From Lachnospiraceae bacterium (GTDB lineage: Bacteria; Bacillota; Clostridia; Lachnospirales; Lachnospiraceae): a DNA stretch of 64,000 nucleotides. The notes under the pieces are model-generated. The model did not search any database, was not told the origin of the DNA, and saw only the letters and a program-made list of their open reading frames with translations. Location: the NCBI GenBank assembly GCA_017623675.1, contig JAGAOO010000036.1, positions 62,001 to 126,000 on the forward strand, written 5' to 3'. The translations under genes were made by a program, and so were the position numbers. Positions 27,213 to 36,338 of the stretch are shown piece by piece; the stretch's first letter is position 1, and each line of letters opens with the position of its first letter.

Positions 27213-28294
27213 TACTTTGACACCTCCATCATTTCCATAAATTCATCAAATAACGTTGCTGCATCCAACGGACCCGCACATGCTTCCGGATGAAACTGCA
27301 CGGTCTGTATATTCTTACCCAGATAATGTACACCTTCTACGGTTCCATCATTTACATTCACATAGCTGATTTCTGCAACTTCCCGATCCAAAGACCCCTC
27401 TTTTACCATGTATCCATGATTTTGAGTTGTGACAAATACTTTTCCGTTTTTCAGATTACGAACCGGATGATTCGCTCCACGGTGACCGTATTTCATCTTT
27501 TCTGTATCACCGCCATTTGCCAGTGCCATTAACTGATGTCCCAGACAAATTGCGAAAATCGGAACATCTGTTGCATACAATTTCTTGATTTCTTCAATCG
27601 TCTTAACGCAACTCTTTGGGTCGCCGGGACCATTGGTTAACATAATTCCATCCGGCTGGATTGCCAGAATTTCTTCTGCCGGTGTTTCTGCCGGGAATAC
27701 TGTGACCTCACAGCCACGCTTCTGTAAAGAACGAATAATATTCAGCTTAGTGCCCAAATCAACCATTGCAACCCGATAAGTCAAATCTCCTTCCGGTGCA
27801 TATACCTTCTTTTCCTTACAAGTTACATCCAATACCACATGTCCAATCTTGAATGCTCGAATTCTCGGTAGAACTTCCTCCAGAGAATAATTTTCATCTG
27901 TGGTAATCATACCATTCATTGTTCCCTTTTCGCGCAGAATCTTAGTTAACGCCCGGGTATCAATTCCTTCAATACCTGTAATATCATTTTTAATTAAATA
28001 ATCCTCGAGGGTACCCTCACATCTAAAATTACTTGGGAATTTCGCGAGTTCGCGAACGATAAAACCAGATTGCCAAGGACGGTCTGCTTCAACATCCTCT
28101 AAACATACTCCATAATTACCAATCAACGGATAAGTCATACACACTGCTTGTCCTGCATAAGAAGGATCAGTCAATACTTCCAAATAACCGGTCATTGACG
28201 TGTTAAATACGATTTCACTGATATTTTCCTTCGTTGAGCCAATGCTTTTTCCGGTAAAAACAGTGCCATCTTCAAGAATAAGAAAAGCCTTCAT
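27212..28294 (-). CDS. carA: Carbamoyl-phosphate synthase, small (glutaminase) subunit
   Basis: Hydrolyses glutamine and feeds ammonia to CarB. Start set at ATG 28294 (MKAFLILEDGTVFTG), preceded by AGGTG; a longer frame to 28315 exists. The 360 residues include the N-terminal CarA domain (SIGSTKENISEIVFNTSMTG near 14-33, YPLIGNYG near 55) and the class I glutamine amidotransferase domain with LTNGPGDPKS near 218, nucleophile cysteine in FAICLGHQLMALA near 247, GHRGANHPV near 275, and the catalytic histidine in VQFHPEAC near 333. The gene sits behind a structured 130-nt leader, discussed separately. Confidence 0.95.
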   Translation of the reverse strand: MKAFLILEDGTVFTGKSIGSTKENISEIVFNTSMTGYLEVLTDPSYAGQAVCMTYPLIGNYGVCLEDVEADRPWQSGFIVRELAKFPSNFRCEGTLEDYLIKNDITGIEGIDTRALTKILREKGTMNGMITTDENYSLEEVLPRIRAFKIGHVVLDVTCKEKKVYAPEGDLTYRVAMVDLGTKLNIIRSLQKRGCEVTVFPAETPAEEILAIQPDGIMLTNGPGDPKSCVKTIEEIKKLYATDVPIFAICLGHQLMALANGGDTEKMKYGHRGANHPVRNLKNGKVFVTTQNHGYMVKEGSLDREVAEISYVNVNDGTVEGVHYLGKNIQTVQFHPEACAGPLDAATLFDEFMEMMEVSK

Positions 28295-28332
28295 TTTTTC
28301 ACCTGTTCCTTTCATTTTCTCGGGTTTTGCCC

Positions 28333-28391
28333 AAAAAAAAAAGACTAATAAACCCTACCTTTTCTGCATAAATATGCAGAACACATAGGCT
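28333..28391 (-). promoter_or_regulatory. Possible transcription attenuator in the carAB leader
   Basis: On the minus strand the leader forms AGCCTA...TAGGGTT around an inner 9-bp stem TTCTGCATA/TATGCAGAA (28362-28381), then TTATTAGTC and a run of ten T residues (28333-28342). A hairpin followed by a T10 tract between promoter and start codon is the layout of an intrinsic terminator used as an attenuator. I do not see a clear PyrR-binding consensus, so the controlling signal is open. Confidence 0.5.
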
Positions 28392-28424
28392 CAATCTTTT
28401 TCCGGCAGTCCTTAAATTGATAAA

Positions 28425-28453
28425 AGTTTAACACAAGAGGGGGCTTATTTCAA
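28425..28453 (-). promoter_or_regulatory. Predicted sigma-A promoter of carAB
   Basis: Minus strand TTGAAA (28448-28453), 17 bp, TAAACT (28425-28430). It overlaps a GGGG-N10-CCCC hairpin (28440-28457) that could end queH transcripts. Confidence 0.6.
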
Positions 28454-28474
28454 CCCCTTTTTCAACATTATTTT

Positions 28475-29119
28475 TCATTTATTTTTATTTTGTTTCATTC
28501 TTTCCCGTTCTGCCTTAGAATACGTGCATCCGCAGTAATCCTGTCTATATAATTGATATTCCTGAGACAGTTCGATAGAACGGCGATATCCGTTCTTTTT
28601 CTTAAAATCAGATACCAGATAAGCAATTCCATAACGATCAGCCATACGTTCACCAATCTCATTTAACCACTGTGCATTTTTATAAGGACTGATGGATAAA
28701 GTTGTCGTAAAGTAGTCATAACCCTCTTTCCTGCATTTTTTTGCAGTTTCTTCCAATCTCTGCTCGTAACAACGATAACAGCGGCTTCCACCCTCCGGTT
28801 CCTGTTCCAGCCCTTTTGCCATATTCAAAAACACTTCCGGATGATACTCACCCACCTCTAACTGCACCGGATGTACAACCGGGAATTCTGTTATAAAACG
28901 TTCCAATTCCAATACTCGCTTGTCAAATTCCTCTTGAGGTGATATATTAGGATTATAAAAAAATACAGTAATTCGAAAAAATTGTGCTAAATATTCCAAT
29001 ACATAGCTACTGCAGGGTGCGCAGCAGGCATGCAACAACAAATTAGGAGTTTCTTGTTCACTCGTAATTTCTACTAATTTTTCATCTAATTTTTGTTGAA
29101 AGTTGACATTGTTTTTCAT
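28475..29119 (-). CDS. queH: Epoxyqueuosine reductase QueH
   Basis: Reduces epoxyqueuosine to queuosine in the wobble position of tRNAs with GUN anticodons. The 214-residue protein is the QueH (DUF208) type, unrelated to QueG. The cysteine pairs that bind the iron-sulfur cluster and second metal are visible: LLLHACCAPCSSYVLEYL near residues 27-44, CYRCYEQRLEETA near 118, and RQDYCGCTYSKAER near 193. NPNISPQEEFDKR near 56 is also typical. AAAGGAGACAAAAAA precedes the start. It appears monocistronic, between the carAB promoter and a divergent orphan gene. Confidence 0.92.
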   Translation of the reverse strand: MKNNVNFQQKLDEKLVEITSEQETPNLLLHACCAPCSSYVLEYLAQFFRITVFFYNPNISPQEEFDKRVLELERFITEFPVVHPVQLEVGEYHPEVFLNMAKGLEQEPEGGSRCYRCYEQRLEETAKKCRKEGYDYFTTTLSISPYKNAQWLNEIGERMADRYGIAYLVSDFKKKNGYRRSIELSQEYQLYRQDYCGCTYSKAERERMKQNKNK

Positions 29120-29202
29120 TTTTTTGTCTCCTTTATGGAATATAACGAATTTGTCTTATGTTTTGTATGGCAAATGTCGATAGTTTTATTTATTTTTGCC
29201 AA

Positions 29203-29231
29203 TTGACTTTGTTCATAATATACAATATACT
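29203..29231 (+). promoter_or_regulatory. Strong predicted promoter of the 77-residue gene
   Basis: TTGACT (29203-29208), 17 bp, TATACT (29226-29231); an overlapping TATAAT lies at 29231-29236. The leader to the start codon is about 70 nt. Confidence 0.7.
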
Positions 29232-29309
29232 ATAATCAAATAGGTGGCAATAGGCAATTGCGAATTTATTGTACAACATTAATTGACTAATTCATAGGAG
29301 GTAATAGTT

Positions 29310-29543
29310 ATGACCGTGGATGAAGCAGTAAAAAAATATAAGCTTGAACCATTAAACGTTTATACCGCAAAAGCAAAGGCAAAGGAACTTAACGTTGATG
29401 AGGTTTTATATATGAACGTCCAGAAGAATAAGTATGCCTATATCGTAAAAGACGGTTCTCGTGGCTTTGTATTGTATCAGGACGAAAAGAGTTTGTACAC
29501 CAAGATGTACAAAGGCTTAAAAATGACTCCTTTACAACCGTAA
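29310..29543 (+). CDS. Small hypothetical protein, 77 residues
   Basis: An isolated small gene with all the marks of expression: near-consensus promoter, AGGAGG eight bases before the ATG, and a strong terminator 50 bp after the stop. The protein is soluble, Lys/Tyr-rich (predicted basic), with an N-terminal helix MTVDEAVKKYKLEP, a helix KAKAKELNVDEV, then a probable beta hairpin KYAYIVKDGSRGFVLYQD. No membrane segment, no cysteine. I do not recognise a family. Codon use is like its neighbours, so nothing suggests recent transfer. Confidence 0.7.
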   Translation: MTVDEAVKKYKLEPLNVYTAKAKAKELNVDEVLYMNVQKNKYAYIVKDGSRGFVLYQDEKSLYTKMYKGLKMTPLQP

Positions 29544-29591
29544 GATACATAAATCTTCTTCCTATGGCTTTCATATAAAGCAACAAAAGAG

Positions 29592-29619
29592 AAAAGACCC
29601 CAAAGCAAAGGGTCTTTTT
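29592..29619 (+). terminator. Bidirectional terminator between the 77-residue gene and guaB
   Basis: AAAAGACCC (29592-29600) and GGGTCTTTTT (29610-29619) around a 9-nt loop, with U-runs in both directions, between two convergent genes. Confidence 0.9.
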
Positions 29620-29632
29620 CTTTTGTTTATTA

Positions 29633-31108
<1,476 letters not shown>

Positions 31109-31129
31109 CTAAGTCTTTCTAATAATTCA

Positions 31130-31159
31130 ATTATAACAACGTAAATCCCATAAAAACAA
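31130..31159 (-). promoter_or_regulatory. Predicted promoter of guaB
   Basis: Minus strand TTGTTT (31154-31159), 18 bp, perfect TATAAT (31130-31135). Immediately upstream is a near-palindrome TGTTA-TCGATAG-TAACA (31166-31182) that could be an operator. Confidence 0.5.
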
Positions 31160-31198
31160 AGGATATGTTATCGATAGTAACAAATCTGGTATATCTTG

Positions 31199-31708
31199 TC
31201 AATCCTCATATATTTTATTTGGAATCAACTTTCTAAGATGCTCCATCATGGCATCCGTCAGTTCCAGTAAAATAATCGCATTAATTCCTCGTAAATCCAA
31301 AACAAATCCATATACTTTACTGGTTGGCTCTACTGATGTATAATCCGTAAAGCGAATCTGTGGATTCTTTTCCTGTTCATTGGACAATCGGATAGATTCC
31401 GCCGGTGCAATCAGACGAATATTACTGGTATCGAATTGAATCGCAGTCCGTCTTCTCTTCTGATTGATAATCTTTGCAACTTCAATCTCTTCATTTGCAA
31501 CGATATACTCATATTCAATATTCCTTTCCCGGAACATCATAATGAAAATAATCAAGGTTGCAAGCGACATCATCAGTGCCGGAGCAAACCAATATGCTAC
31601 CACAACTCCGGCAACAGTAAGAAAACCCATCATCCACATTGTAACGGTTCCCTTCACATTCGGTTTAGCCTTCACACCTTTTTCTTCAAAAAAGTCCTTT
31701 ACTATCAT
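31199..31708 (-). CDS. Hypothetical membrane protein (DUF6106-like)
   Basis: 169 residues. A short charged N-terminus is followed by two closely spaced membrane helices (residues about 24-60: MWMMGFLTVAGVVVAYWFA and MMSLATLIIFIMMF), then a cytoplasmic beta-rich domain with YEYIVANEEIEVAKIINQKRR near 67-87 and a C-terminal helix. This arrangement resembles DUF6106 proteins and bacterial PH-like YdbS domains; function unknown. GGAGGACAGGA precedes the ATG. It lies 54 bp after nfnB on the same strand, so it could be the last gene of that unit, and it is followed by a 99-bp gap to guaB. Confidence 0.6.
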   Translation of the reverse strand: MIVKDFFEEKGVKAKPNVKGTVTMWMMGFLTVAGVVVAYWFAPALMMSLATLIIFIMMFRERNIEYEYIVANEEIEVAKIINQKRRRTAIQFDTSNIRLIAPAESIRLSNEQEKNPQIRFTDYTSVEPTSKVYGFVLDLRGINAIILLELTDAMMEHLRKLIPNKIYED

Positions 31709-31762
31709 TCCTGTCCTCCATTGTCAGTATGTCGTGTTTCAATACCAAGTCGAAGAAGCCAA

Positions 31763-33157
31763 TTACTTCTGAGAAGATAATGCTTCATCAATTGCTTTTG
31801 CTGCCTTCTTTCCTGCACCCATGGCCAGAATAACAGTAGCAGCTCCCGTTACGGTATCTCCACCGGCATATACACCGTCCTTACTGGTCTTCATTGTTTC
31901 TTCATCTACAATGATGCCACCCCATTTCTGGGTTTCCAGACCCGGTGTTGTCTGTCGAATTAATGGGTTCGGACTTTGACCAATGGCAATAATTACAGTT
32001 TCTACCGGAATCACATAGTTAGAACCTTCTACCGGCACAGGAGAACGTCTGCCGGAAGCATCCGGTTCGCCTAATTCCTGTTTTACTACTTCAATACCGG
32101 TTACCCAGCCATCTTCACCATGGATTTCACATGGATTATTTAACAGCTTAAAGATGATTCCTTCTTCTTTTGCATGATGAACCTCTTCCTTACGGGCAGG
32201 TACTTCATCTTCACCACGTCGATATACGATGTATACATTCTCAGCTCCCAGTCGTTTAGCCGTTCTTGCTGCATCCATTGCCACATTACCGGCACCAACA
32301 ACTGCCACATTCTTACCAACCTTTACCGGTGTTGGTGTCTCCGGGAACTTATATGCCTTCATTAAGTTCACTCTGGTCAAGAACTCATTAGCAGAATATA
32401 CACCTAATAAATTCTCTCCGGGGATATTCAAGAAACGAGGAAGACCTGCACCACTTCCAACAAAGACTGCCTGATAGCCATCTCCCATCAAATCATCAAT
32501 GGTAAGAGACCGTCCCACAATTACGTTGGTTTCGATATCTACCCCAAGATTCTTAACATTTTCTATTTCCTTTGCAACCAAATCCTTTGGCAAACGGAAT
32601 TCCGGTATACCATAACTTAATACACCACCAGCCTTATGTAACGCTTCAAAAATCGTTACTTCATAGCCCTTCTTTGCCAACTCACCTGCACAAGTCAAAC
32701 CGGAAGGTCCACAGCCGACAACCGCTACCTTCTTACCATTCTTTTCAATTTCAACCGGTTCCTGTACTGCATTTTCCATATGATAATCTGCTACGAAACG
32801 CTCCAGTCGTCCAATACCAACCGGTTCACCCTTGATTCCACGAACACATTTACCTTCACACTGATTTTCCTGTGGACAAACACGACCACAAATTGCCGGC
32901 AATGCATTCTCGCTGGTGATAATCTCGTAAGCAGCCTCAAAATCACCTTCAGCAACCTTTTCGATAAAGCCCGGAATCGGAACATTTACCGGACAGCCAT
33001 CCATACATGGCTTCTTTGGACAATTCAGACAACGGGTTGCTTCCTCCATTGCCATTTCCTTTGTATAGCCCAGGGCAACCTCTTGAAAATTCTTGTTACG
33101 AACATCTGCCGCCTGTTCCGGCATAACTACCTTTGTTAAACTCATATTCTTACCCAT
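31763..33157 (-). CDS. nfnB: NfnB-type NADP oxidoreductase (GltA-like large subunit of NADH-dependent ferredoxin:NADP+ oxidoreductase)
   Basis: 464 residues of the glutamate synthase small-subunit (GltA/SudA/NfnB) family. Two cysteine clusters for [4Fe-4S] centres lie near the N-terminus: CLNCPKKPCMDGCPVNVPI near residue 39 and CGRVCPQENQCEGKC near 90. FAD and NADPH domains follow: VAVVGCGPSGLTCAGELAKK near 146 and VAVVGAGNVAMDAARTAKRLG near 286, ending with GVYAGGDTVTGAATVILAMGAGKKAA near 426. It starts 2 bp after nfnA, with AGAGGTG overlapping the nfnA stop. The nfnA partner argues for the bifurcating Nfn enzyme (reduced ferredoxin + NADH + 2 NADP+), rather than glutamate synthase, whose large subunit is absent here. 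Confidence 0.85.
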   Translation of the reverse strand: MGKNMSLTKVVMPEQAADVRNKNFQEVALGYTKEMAMEEATRCLNCPKKPCMDGCPVNVPIPGFIEKVAEGDFEAAYEIITSENALPAICGRVCPQENQCEGKCVRGIKGEPVGIGRLERFVADYHMENAVQEPVEIEKNGKKVAVVGCGPSGLTCAGELAKKGYEVTIFEALHKAGGVLSYGIPEFRLPKDLVAKEIENVKNLGVDIETNVIVGRSLTIDDLMGDGYQAVFVGSGAGLPRFLNIPGENLLGVYSANEFLTRVNLMKAYKFPETPTPVKVGKNVAVVGAGNVAMDAARTAKRLGAENVYIVYRRGEDEVPARKEEVHHAKEEGIIFKLLNNPCEIHGEDGWVTGIEVVKQELGEPDASGRRSPVPVEGSNYVIPVETVIIAIGQSPNPLIRQTTPGLETQKWGGIIVDEETMKTSKDGVYAGGDTVTGAATVILAMGAGKKAAKAIDEALSSQK

Positions 33158-33159
33158 GT

Positions 33160-33981
33160 CTATACACCTCTTCCTATCTTGCAGTTATGTTCTTCTTCCT
33201 TAAACATTCCCTGACGTTTCATACACTCATCAAAATCCACTTCAAATCCGTCAAAGTCCGGTCCGTCAACACAGGCAAACTTCGTCTTTCCACCAACACT
33301 TACACGACAACCACCGCACATTCCGGTTCCGTCAATCATAATTGGGTTCAATGAAACACTGGTTGGTATGTTCAAAGGCTGAGTCACCTTTACTACATTC
33401 TTCATCATAATCAATGGTCCGATTGCAATCACTTCATCAATCGCTTCACCCTTTTCAATTAAATCAGTTAGTACGTTGGTAACAAAACCCTTTGTTCCCA
33501 GACTACCATCATCCGTTGCAATATACACATTATCACAGAATTCTGCAAATTTCTCTTTTAAGATAACGAATTCTGCACTTCGTCCACCAATAATAACATC
33601 TACCTTTACGCCCATTTCATGAAGTTTCCGCAACTGTGGATATAATGGAGCAGAACCAACACCACCTGCTACACCAACTACATGTCCTACCTTGTGTAAC
33701 GGGGCAGGCTGACCCAATGGTCCTACAAAATCAACCACGTAATCTCCGGCATTCTTCTTACTCAGTAATTCTGTTGAATAACCTACTACCTGATAGATAA
33801 TCGTAACTGTTTCTGCTTCTCTGTCATAATCTGCAATTGTCAGTGGAATTCGTTCACCATCTTCATCCACACGAACAATAATAAATTGCCCTGCTTCACA
33901 TTTTCTTGCCACATACGGAGCGTGAATTTCCATCAGTTCGACTGCCTGATTCAGCACTTCCTTCTTTACAATTTTGTACAT
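33160..33981 (-). CDS. nfnA: NfnA-type FAD/NAD-binding subunit of NADH-dependent ferredoxin:NADP+ oxidoreductase
   Basis: Start set at ATG 33981 (MYKIVKKEVLNQAVELMEI), giving 273 residues; a longer frame to 34035 is likely noncoding. Ferredoxin reductase-like chain: FAD domain with GQFIIVRVDEDGERIPLT near residue 31 and GPLGQPA near 87, NAD domain with GVAGGVGSAPLYPQLRKL near 102-119, and a C-terminal [2Fe-2S] site GTGMCGGCRVSV near 219 and KFACVDGPDFDG near 234. The same fold occurs in PyrK and sulfide dehydrogenase subunit B. Fused order nfnA-nfnB with a 2-bp gap is the typical Nfn arrangement. In a butyrate former it would convert surplus reduced ferredoxin into NADPH. Confidence 0.85.
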   Translation of the reverse strand: MYKIVKKEVLNQAVELMEIHAPYVARKCEAGQFIIVRVDEDGERIPLTIADYDREAETVTIIYQVVGYSTELLSKKNAGDYVVDFVGPLGQPAPLHKVGHVVGVAGGVGSAPLYPQLRKLHEMGVKVDVIIGGRSAEFVILKEKFAEFCDNVYIATDDGSLGTKGFVTNVLTDLIEKGEAIDEVIAIGPLIMMKNVVKVTQPLNIPTSVSLNPIMIDGTGMCGGCRVSVGGKTKFACVDGPDFDGFEVDFDECMKRQGMFKEEEHNCKIGRGV

Positions 33982-34067
33982 TGCTAAAAACCTACTTTCC
34001 TTAAAATTATGGTTATTGATATGCGTAAAGTACATACGTCAATATATTAACACTATTCTGTCGAAAA

Positions 34068-34901
34068 TCAAAGTCCTTTTTTCACAGAATATCGACGTCC
34101 TATAACTGCCAGTCTCCCCTCCCAGTGCCAACTGTCACAAGTGGATAACGTAATCAATTGGTCTCCATAGGAGGCTTCCACGCCGGTTTCATATAATGAG
34201 TTTTCTTTTACCTGTTGCACATACCAATTAAATTCTTCTTCATTTTCCGCATCAAAGAAATAAAAATATTCAAACTGTCCTTCCGGTTCATCTGATACCC
34301 ATGATTGTACAACGCCAAGAATTTCAAAGGTTTCTACGCTGTCACGGGTAACCAGTGTAAAGGTCGGATGTTCTTTCCAAAACGCTTCTTCCTTATAATA
34401 TTTTAAGGTACCAAACATGGAACCGTCATTCATATTATGTCCGTAAATCAGCCAATTGTCTGTTGCCGGCTCATCTATACTGCACGCCTTATCCATAAAC
34501 AAGGTCCCTGCAAACTTGTCATTTCCATAGAAATCCTTATATAAATATTCCCAGTAACCATTCCCGTCTAACTGGCTTTGCACCACCGGTCCATTTACCA
34601 TAGTATCTTCCATGTATAACCAGCCAATATAATCCGGATTGGCATCCGCATATTCCTGATATTGTTGGAGAATCTCCTGAACCTGCATATCCTGTAACTT
34701 GGCGTATGTGATTCGTTGTTCTGAAAGACCGCTTTCTATTATCCGGTTTTTCTGTAAATCAGCATTCACAGGCTGTCCAATCTTCTCAGAAGCTTGTTTG
34801 TCACAGCCCCAAAGTAACATTGCCAGTAAACAGAAACAAGCAACTGACACAACCCTCTTCCTAGTTAAGAACTGTAATAAATAATACGAGAATCTTTTCA
34901 T
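34068..34901 (-). CDS. Class B sortase, predicted lipoprotein
   Basis: 277 residues. The N-terminus has basic residues and a hydrophobic stretch ending in a lipobox-like LLWGCDKQ at residues 30-37, so the enzyme is probably anchored by a lipid on Cys34 rather than by an uncut helix; that is unusual for sortases. The class B catalytic domain covers about 80-277: WLYMEDTMVNGPVVQ near 94, catalytic His in NWLIYGHNMNDGSMFGTL near 148, catalytic Cys in LITLSTCDSWHWEGR near 250, and the Arg in GRLAVIGRRY. Sortases join surface proteins to peptidoglycan. No substrate with a sorting signal is visible nearby. It begins 9 bp after folA, in the thyA-folA operon. Confidence 0.85.
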   Translation of the reverse strand: MKRFSYYLLQFLTRKRVVSVACFCLLAMLLWGCDKQASEKIGQPVNADLQKNRIIESGLSEQRITYAKLQDMQVQEILQQYQEYADANPDYIGWLYMEDTMVNGPVVQSQLDGNGYWEYLYKDFYGNDKFAGTLFMDKACSIDEPATDNWLIYGHNMNDGSMFGTLKYYKEEAFWKEHPTFTLVTRDSVETFEILGVVQSWVSDEPEGQFEYFYFFDAENEEEFNWYVQQVKENSLYETGVEASYGDQLITLSTCDSWHWEGRLAVIGRRYSVKKGL

Positions 34902-34910
34902 CTGCTTCTT

Positions 34911-35417
34911 CTACTCCATCGGTATCGGATTCGCGTTTTCATACTTACAAAATGCAAATTCCAAATCAAAATAAGTAATTTCTTCTCCTTCTTCTGTCAT
35001 CTGCCATTCCGGCTTCTCATCCAGATTCGGGAAATAAGCATCTGCTGCATACCGGTAATCTATCTTGGTTACATATGCCGTTTTGCAATATGGCACCAGC
35101 ATATCATAGATGTCACTGCCTCCAATTACAAATATATCCTCCGATGCATATTGTTTCAATTCCTCAAACAATTCCTCTTTGGAATGTACCACTACTGCAC
35201 CTTTTACTTTCAGATTCGGATTACGGGACATTACAATATTCGTCCTTCCCTGTAAAGGCAGACCATTTGGAAAGGTCGCCAGCGTCTTACGTCCAAGAAT
35301 CACCACTTTACCAATAGTGGTTTCTCGAAACATCTTTTGATCCATGGGAATCCGAACCAAAAGACTTCCTTTATTTCCAATTGCCCAATGATTGTCTACT
35401 GCTACAATTGCATTCAT
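34911..35417 (-). CDS. folA: Dihydrofolate reductase
   Basis: Regenerates tetrahydrofolate from the dihydrofolate made by thymidylate synthase. Start set at ATG 35417 (MNAIVAVDNHWAIGNKGSLL), seven bases after GAGGAG; the longer frame is an artefact running into thyA. The 168 residues are normal length, with the substrate/cofactor motifs AVDNHWAIGNKGSLLVRIP (residues 5-23), VVILGRKTLATFP near 41 and IFVIGGSDIYDMLVPYC near 97. It lies 19 bp after thyA, giving a thyA-folA-sortase unit. Confidence 0.93.
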   Translation of the reverse strand: MNAIVAVDNHWAIGNKGSLLVRIPMDQKMFRETTIGKVVILGRKTLATFPNGLPLQGRTNIVMSRNPNLKVKGAVVVHSKEELFEELKQYASEDIFVIGGSDIYDMLVPYCKTAYVTKIDYRYAADAYFPNLDEKPEWQMTEEGEEITYFDLEFAFCKYENANPIPME

Positions 35418-35436
35418 TTTCTTACTCCTCTGCTTT

Positions 35437-36267
35437 CTACACTGCGATTGGTATATTCTTAATCTGCGGTCCTGCCTCATAATTTTCCAATGTAAAATCA
35501 TCGGTTGTGAATTCATAGAAATCATGAATATCCGGATTCAAGGTAAACTTCGGAGCCGGATACGTCGGACGGCTGATTAATTCTTTCACAATATCAATAT
35601 GTCTGTCATAAATATGCGCATCTGCGATTACATGAACCAGTTCCCCCGGTTGCAAGCCACACACCTGTGCCAGCATATGAACCAGTACCGCATACTGTAC
35701 TACATTCCAGTTATTTGCCGCCAGCACATCCTGAGAACGTTGATTCAAGATTGCATTTAGCCTTCCATCTGTTACATTAAAGGTCATGCTGTAAGCACAA
35801 GGATACAGATTCATTTCATGAAGATCCTGATGTACATAAATATTCGTTATTATCCGTCTGCTGTACGGATTGTTTTTCAGGTCATAAATCACCCGGTCTA
35901 CCTGATCCATCATTCCTTCCTTATACTGGTGTTTGACGCCCAGCTGATATCCATAAGCTTTTCCAATGGAACCATCTTCATCTGCCCATTCATCCCAGAT
36001 ATGAGATTTCAAATCATGTATATTATTTGACTTCTTCTGCCAAATCCACAGCATCTCATCTACTGCCGACTTTACATATGTTTTTCGTAAGGTTAAAGCA
36101 GGGAATTCCTTTGATAAATCATAGCGGTTCACCACTCCAAACCGCTTAATGGTATATGCATATGTCCCATCCTCCCACTTTGGGCGTACCTTTTCTCCTT
36201 CCGTACTATACCCATTATCAAGAATGTCTTTGCACATTTTTATAAACAAATCATCTGCTAAACTCAT
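35437..36267 (-). CDS. thyA: Thymidylate synthase (ThyA, phi3T-like subfamily)
   Basis: Methylates dUMP to dTMP using methylenetetrahydrofolate. Start set at ATG 36267 (MSLADDLFIKMCKDILDNG), with AGGAACAGG before it; 276 residues. Catalytic cysteine is in LYPCAYSMTFNV near residue 150, followed by the dUMP-binding LNQRSQDVLAANNWNVVQYA near 167-186 and HVIADAHIYDRHIDIVKELI near 208. The ANNWNV form (instead of the E. coli LGxPFNI form) resembles Bacillus phage phi3T ThyP3 and B. subtilis ThyA as I remember them. Followed directly by folA, as expected for the folate cycle. Confidence 0.92.
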   Translation of the reverse strand: MSLADDLFIKMCKDILDNGYSTEGEKVRPKWEDGTYAYTIKRFGVVNRYDLSKEFPALTLRKTYVKSAVDEMLWIWQKKSNNIHDLKSHIWDEWADEDGSIGKAYGYQLGVKHQYKEGMMDQVDRVIYDLKNNPYSRRIITNIYVHQDLHEMNLYPCAYSMTFNVTDGRLNAILNQRSQDVLAANNWNVVQYAVLVHMLAQVCGLQPGELVHVIADAHIYDRHIDIVKELISRPTYPAPKFTLNPDIHDFYEFTTDDFTLENYEAGPQIKNIPIAV

Positions 36268-36338
36268 TTTCCTGTTCCTTTCCCGCATAAATTTGAAAAA
36301 GCTGTCGCAGACCAAACGGTTTACGACAGCTCTTTTCA

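Noticed and set aside
31763..33981. Glutamate synthase small subunit or sulfide dehydrogenase as the primary call for the gltA-like pair
   Set aside because: No glutamate synthase large subunit is present, and the two-gene order with a 2-bp gap is the Nfn arrangement. Not fully excluded by sequence alone.
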